Below are positions 1-6,942 of a stretch of DNA of 64,000 nucleotides, piece after piece (position 1 is the first letter of the stretch; every line of letters starts with the position of its first letter). Under the pieces are notes generated by a model. The model saw only the letters and a list, made by a program, of their open reading frames with translations. It was not told the origin of the DNA and ran no database searches. The DNA lies in assembly GCA_965248685.1 (NCBI GenBank), contig CBDFKC010000003.1:2542001-2606000 (forward strand), read 5' to 3'. The position numbers and the translations under genes are program-made. This stretch comes from VYFG01 sp965248685. GTDB lineage: Bacteria > Pseudomonadota > Gammaproteobacteria > Arenicellales > Poriferihabitantaceae.

Positions 1-1180
1 CGAAAGAAGCGCATAACCCGCCTTCCAGCCAACCCACACTATGGGCAATGATATTGGCGTGAGAGAGAAAACAGGCCCATAGAGACATCGCTGATTCGTA
101 AGTGGCCTGGGCATCAGGGGCGTTGGACGCATTCACGTTACTGGAACGGTAAGGCAGATTGTAAAACCGGGCAAGCTGTCCCCCGGCAAGCACTCCCTTG
201 ATGTATTCCGGAGTGCCAAAAGCCGGAGAGCCGGATTTCATATCCACATTGGAGGTGAAGCCACCAAAAACTACGGGACAACCCGGACGTAACATTTGGA
301 CGAACGCAATCACCCCGAGAGCCTCCGCGGTTTGCTGGGCAAGTGCTCCCGCCAGGGTGACCGGGCTCATCGCCCCAGCCAAGGTAAACGGGGTTACGAT
401 GCAGGGCAGGCCCCATTTGCTCATTTCCATCATGCCGGACAACATTTCCTTGTCTACGACAAGGGGAGAGTTTACGTTAATCACGGTAATCAATCCGGGG
501 TCGACCTGCTGTTGCTCGGGTTCAATTTGACGGACCATGGAATTCATCATTACACCATCATTTACCCTTTGCGCTCCGATACCCCGTGGGTTCCAGACTT
601 TTTCTCCATAAACAATTTCAGCCCGATACAAATCCAGATGCCGGCTGTCACCTGGTAGGTCCAAGGCCTCTACCGATGAGGTGCCGGACATCGAAACCAC
701 ATTCAAGCTATGGGTTAATTTGATTAAGTTACATTGATCCTCATAAGTCCCAGGCCGTCTGCCACGATCCAGATCGGAAACATTGGGTGGGCCGCCTACT
801 GGCATAAAGTTGGTGTGGTTGCCGCCAATCTGTACGCTGCGTTTCGAATTTCGCGCATGCAGGGTAAATGTTGCCGGCGCCTTGGCAATCAGTTCTCGAA
901 TGACCGTGGCATCGAATCGGACAATGCCATTATCTGAATCCACATTAGCGCCATTTTCCTGCAAAATTTTAAGGGCGTCAGGGTGCTGAAACCGGAGTCC
1001 ATTGGTGCCGAGAATTTTCATCGCAGCTGCATCTACCGCGGCGATTTGCTCCTCGCTTAGTATTTCAAATGGTGGCCATGGATTGGTTACCGGGCCGATA
1101 GGTCTTTGTTTTAACCCGGATTGTTGACTGTCCGATGACTTCTGTTCTGCCGCCGCTCGCTGACTTCTTCTTTTTCGCAT
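1..1180 (-). CDS. Trimethylamine methyltransferase (MttB) family protein, C-terminus cut by window edge
   Basis: An open frame runs from an ATG at 1180 leftwards off the window edge, giving about 393 visible residues. The N-terminus is Arg/Lys-rich (MRKRRSQRAAAEQ), as in many MttB-family proteins. It is followed by a barrel-type body with the segments FMPVGGPPNVSDLDRG, ITVINVNSPLVVDKEM and GLPCIVTPFTLAGAMSPVTLAG, which resemble the MttB/MtgB superfamily. No in-frame TAG is seen, so this is the non-pyrrolysine branch, whose characterised members demethylate glycine betaine or related quaternary amines using a corrinoid partner. No corrinoid protein lies nearby. It is divergent from the Rieske oxygenase at 1315 across 134 bp. 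The substrate is unknown. It is clearly different from the second MttB-like protein at 9388. Confidence 0.85.
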   Translation of the reverse strand, partial: MRKRRSQRAAAEQKSSDSQQSGLKQRPIGPVTNPWPPFEILSEEQIAAVDAAAMKILGTNGLRFQHPDALKILQENGANVDSDNGIVRFDATVIRELIAKAPATFTLHARNSKRSVQIGGNHTNFMPVGGPPNVSDLDRGRRPGTYEDQCNLIKLTHSLNVVSMSGTSSVEALDLPGDSRHLDLYRAEIVYGEKVWNPRGIGAQRVNDGVMMNSMVRQIEPEQQQVDPGLITVINVNSPLVVDKEMLSGMMEMSKWGLPCIVTPFTLAGAMSPVTLAGALAQQTAEALGVIAFVQMLRPGCPVVFGGFTSNVDMKSGSPAFGTPEYIKGVLAGGQLARFYNLPYRSSNVNASNAPDAQATYESAMSLWACFLSHANIIAHSVGWLEGGLCASF

Positions 1181-1314
1181 CTGACAAAATATTTTAAATT
1201 CCTGGCAAGCTTATCATTACCCGGGAAAATAAAATCAAATTTCATCTCGCATGGTTATTTTTTCTATGATTAAATCGCCCCGAGCAAACCCCGGACCCTA
1301 ACTCGGAATTTCTG
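1181..1314. promoter_or_regulatory. Divergent intergenic region, MttB-like / Rieske oxygenase
   Basis: These 134 bp separate two divergent starts and must hold both promoters. The segment next to the MttB start is AT-rich, with an AAAATATTTT dyad. No clear -35/-10 pair or longer operator could be assigned. Confidence 0.4.
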
Positions 1315-2466
1315 ATGGCTGGCAACTCTGCCCAATCCAATCGCTTGCTGCGTAACCTGGCCACGCTGGCCAAAAAGCCCTTGACCAAGGCGACCGCTAT
1401 GGAGCCTGGTATGTACACCTCAGAAGAAATACTTTCCCTCGAGCGGGATTTAATTTTCCGTCGTCAATGGGTGTGCGCCGGGAGAACCGATTCCATTGCG
1501 AACCCTGGAGACTACCTGAGTTATCAGGTTGACGATCAGCCCGTAGTGGTTATGCGGCAAAGTGATGGCAGTGTTATTGCGTTTGCCAATGTCTGCCGCC
1601 ATCGTATGATGACCTTGCTCGAAGGTAATGGACGCTGTAAACGCATTGTTTGTCCGTACCATGCATGGAGCTACAACATCGATGGTCAGCTTATCGCCGC
1701 ACCGTATATGCAAGATCGCCCTGGTTTTGATAAGAGCAAGATAAAATTACCACCAATTCGCTGTGAGATATGGCATGGCTGGATATATCTTACCCTTGAT
1801 CCCAAGGTGAAACCGGTAAAAAAACTATTGGCGAATTTTGAAAAAATTGTGAAACCGTACAAGATGGAAGATTATGTCCAGATTGTTTCCCAGGATCACG
1901 TTTGGGATACCAACTGGAAACAGCTGACCGAAAATTTTATGGAAGGGTATCATTTGCCGGTCACACATAAGGCTACGGTGGGTGCTTTTTTTCCAGTAGA
2001 AGACACCCAATTTTCTGAAGACCGTCCAAATCCAGCCTACACTTTTCAAACCTTCACAAAAACCGGGGATGCGCCGGTGGGAACCGCTCATAGAAATAAC
2101 AAGCGACTTAAAGGAAAACAAAGGAGCACATCGGTTCTTTCGTCGATTTTTCCGTCCCATATGTATTCGCTGGCGCCAGATCATCTCTGGTACCTATCGC
2201 TACAGCCTGAAGGAACCGGGCGGGTGCGAATCCGCTACGGTGCCGCGCTTGCTCCCGAGGTTCTGGCGGCAAGCAAGAATCCGAAAAAACTGATTAAAGA
2301 TACCTGCGCATTTCTTGACAAGGTAAACCTGGAAGACAAGACGGTTGTTGAAGGGATTCACCGCGGAGTGAAAGCGTCACTTTCGAAGGCTGGTCCGTTA
2401 TGTTGGCTGGAACGGGAGAATCATGAATTTACCCAGTATATCGCCAGACGTTTAATTAAAATTTAG
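1315..2466 (+). CDS. Rieske 2Fe-2S aromatic-ring-hydroxylating-type oxygenase, alpha subunit
   Basis: 383 aa. The Rieske centre is complete: C94-x-H96 and C113-x2-H116 (VCRHR ... CPYHAW). The catalytic domain carries the mononuclear-iron motif NFMEGYHLPVTH with H213 and H218, and probably D341 in VNLEDKTVVEG as third ligand. The architecture matches alpha subunits that act on quaternary amines (GbcA, CntA, stachydrine demethylase) as well as true ring dioxygenases. The divergent MttB-like neighbour and the DMGDH-like gene 4.5 kb away favour an N-demethylating or hydroxylating role on a betaine; that is inference. No reductase (GbcB-like) gene is present in the window, so electrons must come from elsewhere. 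Confidence 0.88.
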   Translation: MAGNSAQSNRLLRNLATLAKKPLTKATAMEPGMYTSEEILSLERDLIFRRQWVCAGRTDSIANPGDYLSYQVDDQPVVVMRQSDGSVIAFANVCRHRMMTLLEGNGRCKRIVCPYHAWSYNIDGQLIAAPYMQDRPGFDKSKIKLPPIRCEIWHGWIYLTLDPKVKPVKKLLANFEKIVKPYKMEDYVQIVSQDHVWDTNWKQLTENFMEGYHLPVTHKATVGAFFPVEDTQFSEDRPNPAYTFQTFTKTGDAPVGTAHRNNKRLKGKQRSTSVLSSIFPSHMYSLAPDHLWYLSLQPEGTGRVRIRYGAALAPEVLAASKNPKKLIKDTCAFLDKVNLEDKTVVEGIHRGVKASLSKAGPLCWLERENHEFTQYIARRLIKI

Positions 2467-2484
2467 AAATCTTTGTTGATCGAG

Positions 2485-3186
2485 TTACCGATTAATCAAG
2501 GTGGTTAAAAATCCAATTAGACCACCAAACACCCCGCCCCAAACCACCAGCCATCCGAGATGCTTTTGAATCATCTCAGCGACAATTTGCTTGACTATTT
2601 CAGGGGTTAGCTCATTTAATCGTTTTTCAATGATAGCCGATATCTTGTTGGCAATTTCTTCGCTACCGCCGATCCCCTGGATGCCCGAACGAATAGCCTG
2701 CTGGACTCGCTCACTTTCAGCGATACTCGAGAGGGATTGTTTCATTCGTCGAATAAATGGCTCTTTAAGGCTCTCCAGCCCCTGGGTGCCACCGATCATG
2801 CCGAGCATACTGCCGAAGGCAGATTCCTCGATGGTTTTGATAAGCCCGTCAAAAGTTGGCGACAGGTCCATGGATTCGATCACCTGAGATAAATCGATGG
2901 TCCCCGATTCACCCTGGTCCAGAAACCGTTCGATATTCGTCGACGTGAAAAACTGTTTCATCATCAGATTTCTGATGCCGTTGCGAAACTCATCAAAATG
3001 CAGCGGCACAACCCCAGATCCGTATAGCCCCGGAACCTTTTCGAATAACATATAGACCGCCAACCAGTTGGTCAGTGCCCCCGAAACCGCAAACAGACCC
3101 ACTGCTTGTAAAGTAGGGTGGGGCAGATAGGTGCCAAGTAATAGGATGCCGAGGGCAATCAGATTGGTGCCGAGACTCTTGTTCAT
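2485..3186 (-). CDS. DUF445 family membrane protein
   Basis: 233 aa. The N-terminus is a hydrophobic hairpin (LIALGILLLGTYL, then VGLFAVSGALTNWLAVYMLFEK), followed by GLYGSGVVPLHFDEFRNGIRNLM. The TNWLAVxMLF and GxGVVPxxxxEF signatures are typical of DUF445. A long helical region follows, and the protein closes with a C-terminal membrane segment (WLVVWGGVFGGLIGFLTTL). The topology therefore anchors both ends in the membrane. The molecular function of the family is not established. It lies tail-to-tail with the Rieske gene (18 bp apart) and is divergent from the DMT transporter at 3312. Confidence 0.85.
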   Translation of the reverse strand: MNKSLGTNLIALGILLLGTYLPHPTLQAVGLFAVSGALTNWLAVYMLFEKVPGLYGSGVVPLHFDEFRNGIRNLMMKQFFTSTNIERFLDQGESGTIDLSQVIESMDLSPTFDGLIKTIEESAFGSMLGMIGGTQGLESLKEPFIRRMKQSLSSIAESERVQQAIRSGIQGIGGSEEIANKISAIIEKRLNELTPEIVKQIVAEMIQKHLGWLVVWGGVFGGLIGFLTTLINR

Positions 3187-3311
3187 TTTTTAATCAATAT
3201 TGAAGCTGATTTAATTATGGAGGCTAAGATCATAAGGTCAAGACCAATAACAACTGTTGAATGGGCGGATTAATGCTTTGCAATATTTGCTAAACCTCCT
3301 ATGCTCCGTCG

Positions 3312-4223
3312 ATGCAACCAGCCTCTCATTCCAGTCGTCCACGTCTTGGAATTGTCTTTATGTTGGGTAGTATCCTGGTTTTTTCGACAATGGATGCATT
3401 GGTGAAGTGGTTGAGTGCCGGGTACCCGTTGTATCAGATCATGTTCTTTCGTAGCGCGGTGGCTTTAGTACCGGTTTCATTCTTTATTATCTTAGCTGGT
3501 GGCGTCTCGGTGTTAAAAACCCGGCGACCAGGGATGCACACGTTTCGTTCGAGCATTGGTATCTGTGCCATGGCGTGCGCCTTCCATGGGCTGGCGAATA
3601 TGCCGTTAGCCGAGGCCATGGCAATATTTCATTCGGCGCCAATTCTAATGACCGCATTATCAGTCCCCCTATTGAAAGAAAAGGTTGGCGTTCGCCGATG
3701 GCTGGCGGTGCTAATTGGATTCGTCGGAATGCTGCTGGTTGTTCGCCCAGGCCCCGGTGTATTCGAAGGGGGCGCAGTATTTATGTTGATAGCCGCGTTC
3801 CTGGTGGCATTAACCAGTACTGTCATCCGGAATTTGAGCCAAACCGATGACCCCGCCTGCATTACCTTTTACTTTACTGTTTCAGCAACAATTGTTGCGG
3901 GACTTATGTCACTGTATTGGGGTTGGGTTGCGCCATCTACGATTGATCTTTCGTTATTGATCGCAATTGGATTGCTGGGAGGTTGTGGCCAGTATTTTAT
4001 GGCGTTAAGTTTTAAGCATGCTGAATTGGGACTGGTATCGCCACTGAAATATCTGACCATCGTTATTGCCGGTATCATTGGATATCTGATTTGGTCCGAA
4101 GTACCAGACAGTATCAGCATTACAGGTATCCTTGTGATCGTTTCCAGCGGTATTTACACCATGCACCGTGAAACCCGACTCAAACAAACTGTGCCAACCA
4201 GTAAAGCTGTAACCCTTGGATAA
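3312..4223 (+). CDS. DMT superfamily transporter (two EamA domains)
   Basis: 303 aa with about ten hydrophobic segments in two EamA repeats (roughly 14-145 and 160-290). The start of TM1 (GIVFMLGSILVFSTMDALVKWLS) and the segment LANMPLAEAMAIFHSAPILMTALSVPLLKE are typical of the drug/metabolite transporter superfamily. It is probably an inner-membrane exporter or importer of a small metabolite; the substrate cannot be read from sequence. It converges on lexA with 6 bp between the two stops. It is one of four DMT genes in this window, one of them broken. Confidence 0.88.
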   Translation: MQPASHSSRPRLGIVFMLGSILVFSTMDALVKWLSAGYPLYQIMFFRSAVALVPVSFFIILAGGVSVLKTRRPGMHTFRSSIGICAMACAFHGLANMPLAEAMAIFHSAPILMTALSVPLLKEKVGVRRWLAVLIGFVGMLLVVRPGPGVFEGGAVFMLIAAFLVALTSTVIRNLSQTDDPACITFYFTVSATIVAGLMSLYWGWVAPSTIDLSLLIAIGLLGGCGQYFMALSFKHAELGLVSPLKYLTIVIAGIIGYLIWSEVPDSISITGILVIVSSGIYTMHRETRLKQTVPTSKAVTLG

Positions 4224-4229
4224 GTTCTC

Positions 4230-4817
4230 CTAATAGGTTCGCATCTGACCGACAACAATGCCCTGAATCTGGACTTGGTCGGCATGAAAATTCATCGGCT
4301 CCATGGCTGAATTTTCCGGCACCAGGCGGATCCGATTGTCCGAAATGGTGTAGAACCGTTTTAGAGTTGCTTCTTCACGATCAATCAACGCCACCACAAT
4401 TTCCCCATTACACGCAGTATTGGTTTGTTGAACGATGACATAGTCGTCATCGTGGATGCCGGCGTCAATCATGGAATCTCCGGTAACCTGCAATACGAAG
4501 CGGTTAGGCCCGGCAAACAGGTGGGTAATATTCAGCTCCATACTCTGGGCGATCGCTTCAATAGGGCGACCCGCAGCAATTTTTCCAAGCAGGGGCAGAG
4601 TCAGGTCACTAACCGGTTTACCGGTACACTGAAGATTTTTATTGCCTCCGTCGCTCTGCAAAAAACCATCATCTATCAATGATTTAACATAACGATGTAT
4701 GGATCCACGGGAGGTATAACCAACTCCGGTAGCAATTTCTGCCAGGGTCGGCGAGCGCTGCTCTTCGAAGCAGAAACGGGCAATAAAATCGAGGATTTTT
4801 TGTTCTATATCTCGCAT
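4230..4817 (-). CDS. lexA: LexA-type SOS repressor / S24 autopeptidase
   Basis: 195 aa from the ATG at 4817. The frame also opens from a TTG at 4856, but that codon lies inside a palindromic operator, so 4817 is preferred. The N-terminal winged helix (RSPTLAEIATGVGYTSRGSIHRYVK, about residues 21-45) is followed by the cleavage bond A82-G83 (KIAAGRP). The catalytic dyad is S115 (GDSMIDAG) and K153 (EATLKRFY). It represses DNA-damage genes until RecA-stimulated self-cleavage. The recognition helix differs clearly from the E. coli one, in line with a non-E. coli operator just upstream. A second LexA-like S24 repressor elsewhere in the genome cannot be excluded. Confidence 0.9.
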   Translation of the reverse strand: MRDIEQKILDFIARFCFEEQRSPTLAEIATGVGYTSRGSIHRYVKSLIDDGFLQSDGGNKNLQCTGKPVSDLTLPLLGKIAAGRPIEAIAQSMELNITHLFAGPNRFVLQVTGDSMIDAGIHDDDYVIVQQTNTACNGEIVVALIDREEATLKRFYTISDNRIRLVPENSAMEPMNFHADQVQIQGIVVGQMRTY

Positions 4818-4835
4818 CAAAATCAGTAAGCAATC

Positions 4836-4855
4836 TGTTCTCAACAATGAGAACA
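4836..4855. promoter_or_regulatory. Perfect inverted repeat upstream of lexA, candidate LexA operator
   Basis: TGTTCTCA - ACAA - TGAGAACA: perfect 8-bp arms with a 4-nt spacer, ending 19 bp upstream of the preferred lexA ATG. This is where an autoregulatory operator would sit. It differs from the gammaproteobacterial CTGT-N8-ACAG box, the alphaproteobacterial GTTC-N7-GTTC direct repeat and the Gram-positive GAAC-N4-GTTC box. Assignment to LexA is inferred from position and symmetry. Confidence 0.6.
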
Positions 4856-4921
4856 AAAAACCATCGTGATGTCAATGCCCGATCAAACTAAATGTCTGTT
4901 GAAGAATCCAGCCAATCCAAA

Positions 4922-5881
4922 TTACTTCGCACGGCGAATACAGCCCGGAAAACTGCACAGCATTTCAAATAATAGATTTGCCGCCAGTAACGAAGTATTC
5001 CCAGTGGTATCGTAAGGTGGTGATACTTCGACCAAATCGGCGCCAACCAAATTCAATCCCCAGGCCCCGCGGATTATTTCGATGCCCTGGGAGGCGCTTA
5101 GCCCACCCGGCTCCGGCGTACCGGTTCCCGGCGCCACCGAGGGATCCAACCCATCAATATCAAAACTCAGATAAGTTGGCGTATCGGGTCCTATGACCTG
5201 ACGAATTTCCTCCATCAAAGGCGTTAGTGATTTGTACCAGCATTCTTCCGCTGGGACTACCCGCGCGCCCTGGTCCCGCGACCAGTCGAAATCTTCAGCG
5301 CTGTAACCGGTTGTGCGTAAACCGATCTGAAACATTTTTCTGCCCTGGACCAAACCTTCTTCGATGGCGCGACGAAATATCGTGCCATGGGCGATTTTCT
5401 CTCCAAACATGACATCATTGATATCGGCATGGGCATCGACATGGACCAAAGCAAGCTGCCCATGCTTTTTATGCAGCGCCCGCAGGATGGGCAGAGCTAT
5501 GGTGTGATCCCCGCCAACGCTTAATGGTTTCGCTCCATGAGAAACCACATCGTTATAAAACTCTTCAATAATGTCGATGGACTTTAACAAGTTAAACGTG
5601 TTCAGCGGGACATCACCAATATCGGCTATTTGAAAGCTGTCAAATGGGGCAGCCTGGGTATACATGCCATAGGGCCTAGTCATGACCGACTCTCCGCGTA
5701 CCTCCCTGGGACCAAATCTGGTGCCTGCGCGATTACTGGTGCCAATATCCAGAGGAACGCCGATTATGGCGATATCCAGGTCCTGCGCCGAAGCGTGGGC
5801 CGGGAGTCGAAACATGGTGCCGGGGCCGGCAAAGCGCGGCATATCGTTGCCACCCATGGGTTGGTTGAATTGATTAGTCAT
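4922..5881 (-). CDS. Agmatinase / ureohydrolase (arginase) family protein
   Basis: 319 aa. All binuclear-manganese motifs are intact: H126 (SVGGDHTIA), D149/H151/D153 (VDAHADIND) and D241/D243 (SFDIDGLDPSVAPGTGTPEPGG). The length and the TPEPGG motif fit the agmatinase / guanidinobutyrase / guanidinopropionase group better than arginase. The reaction would release urea from a guanidino compound. The specific substrate is not resolvable; the context of amine catabolism and the downstream LysR-type gene leave agmatine or a guanidino acid equally plausible. It is on the minus strand between lysR and lexA. Confidence 0.85.
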   Translation of the reverse strand: MTNQFNQPMGGNDMPRFAGPGTMFRLPAHASAQDLDIAIIGVPLDIGTSNRAGTRFGPREVRGESVMTRPYGMYTQAAPFDSFQIADIGDVPLNTFNLLKSIDIIEEFYNDVVSHGAKPLSVGGDHTIALPILRALHKKHGQLALVHVDAHADINDVMFGEKIAHGTIFRRAIEEGLVQGRKMFQIGLRTTGYSAEDFDWSRDQGARVVPAEECWYKSLTPLMEEIRQVIGPDTPTYLSFDIDGLDPSVAPGTGTPEPGGLSASQGIEIIRGAWGLNLVGADLVEVSPPYDTTGNTSLLAANLLFEMLCSFPGCIRRAK

Positions 5882-5963
5882 CAGATTTTTTCAGACAAAT
5901 ATTCGTAAGAATAGTGAGAGTACCCCGATGCGTGTGATTGAAACAATAGCGCCTGGCGGCTAG

Positions 5964-6818
5964 TTAGTGTGTAGTAAGCCATTTGATCATTTCGTTGGCC
6001 TCAGAGTTTATATGCCTGTGGGTCGAACTCATCAGAATATATCCGTACCCTTTTAATTGCTTGCTAAATGGAACTACCAGGTTTCCGTTACCTAACTCGT
6101 TTTGCATCATGCCATCGGCAAGAATCATCCCCTGCCCATCAATTGCTGCCTGAACCCGCACATTAGCGTCTTCGATGATCTGCTTTGGGTTAGTGATGGC
6201 ATGTTCGCCAAACCACTCCTGCCAAAGATCCTGACTACGATTTTCGTACAACAGCATGGTGTCGTGCAGTGTTTCTGGTTTATCCGATAGTTTTGCGGAC
6301 AATTCGGGACTACAAGCCGGAAACAGTGGCATTGGCAGTTGGCGTAGCTGATGCTTTGTGTGCGATTCGCCGCAGCGGCCCCAAAGGATCGCGACGTCAA
6401 CATCGTCGAGCACAAATCCATCGGCATTGATACCGTGCTCGAATTGAATTGCAATGTCGGGGTGGTGCTCGAGAAACTTGGCAACCCGGGGCGACAACCA
6501 GCGCGCCGCTACATAGGTGGTTGCGGCAATGGAAATATCGTATCGAGATGCCGGCTTTGCCAGATCGATGGCCTTCTTGAATTCATTAAAAATTTGTCCC
6601 GTTGCCTGGTATAACTTTTGCCCGGAATCAGTGAGGTAAACCTGACGCACATTGCGCTTGAACAACTGGCAATCGAGATGTTGCTCCAGACGTCGAATTT
6701 GATAGCTCACCGCACCCTTGGTCATACAAAGTTCCTGGGCGGCCCGGGTAAAACTCAGATGGCGCGCGGCAGATTCGAAAATTTTGAATCCGTCGAGAGG
6801 AGGGAGAAAATGTTTCAC
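5964..6818 (-). CDS. LysR-family transcriptional regulator, GcvA-like
   Basis: 284 aa. The N-terminal HTH (FTRAAQELCMTKGAVSYQIRRLE, about 24-46) resembles the GcvA subgroup, which often begins MxxxLPPLxxLxxFExAARHLSFTxAA. A periplasmic-binding-like effector domain follows. It is divergent from the DMGDH-like / MttB-like operon at 6943. A strong dyad in the shared 124-bp spacer makes it the likely regulator of that operon; E. coli GcvA controls the glycine cleavage system, so a methylated glycine or its breakdown product is a reasonable inducer guess. The inducer itself is inference. Confidence 0.9.
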   Translation of the reverse strand: MKHFLPPLDGFKIFESAARHLSFTRAAQELCMTKGAVSYQIRRLEQHLDCQLFKRNVRQVYLTDSGQKLYQATGQIFNEFKKAIDLAKPASRYDISIAATTYVAARWLSPRVAKFLEHHPDIAIQFEHGINADGFVLDDVDVAILWGRCGESHTKHQLRQLPMPLFPACSPELSAKLSDKPETLHDTMLLYENRSQDLWQEWFGEHAITNPKQIIEDANVRVQAAIDGQGMILADGMMQNELGNGNLVVPFSKQLKGYGYILMSSTHRHINSEANEMIKWLTTH

Positions 6819-6841
6819 TTCTGGTTATTCGAAATCGATGG

Positions 6842-6872
6842 TTTTATAGTTTAATCAAATTGAACTATAAAA
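6842..6872. promoter_or_regulatory. Perfect 10-bp inverted repeat, candidate LysR operator
   Basis: TTTTATAGTT - N11 - AACTATAAAA lies between divergent lysR (start 6818) and the demethylase gene (start 6943). The spacer is itself nearly symmetric, which extends the dyad inwards. This placement and shape fit a LysR-type recognition/activation site overlapping the lysR promoter. No other long dyad was seen in the spacer. Confidence 0.65.
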
Positions 6873-6942
6873 TAAATTTTTCATTTGTTAGAAAATGATA
6901 TCCGGTGCAATATTAGCCGGAAACAGGTTAACAGATTGAGTT

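Noticed and set aside
138..416. Small minus-strand reading frame at the left edge
   Set aside because: It is a shadow frame inside the MttB-like gene, which is open from 1180 to the window edge and has clear family motifs.
4818..4856. LexA start at TTG 4856
   Set aside because: It lies within the palindromic operator and adds 13 residues that do not resemble LexA; the ATG at 4817 gives the usual N-terminus.
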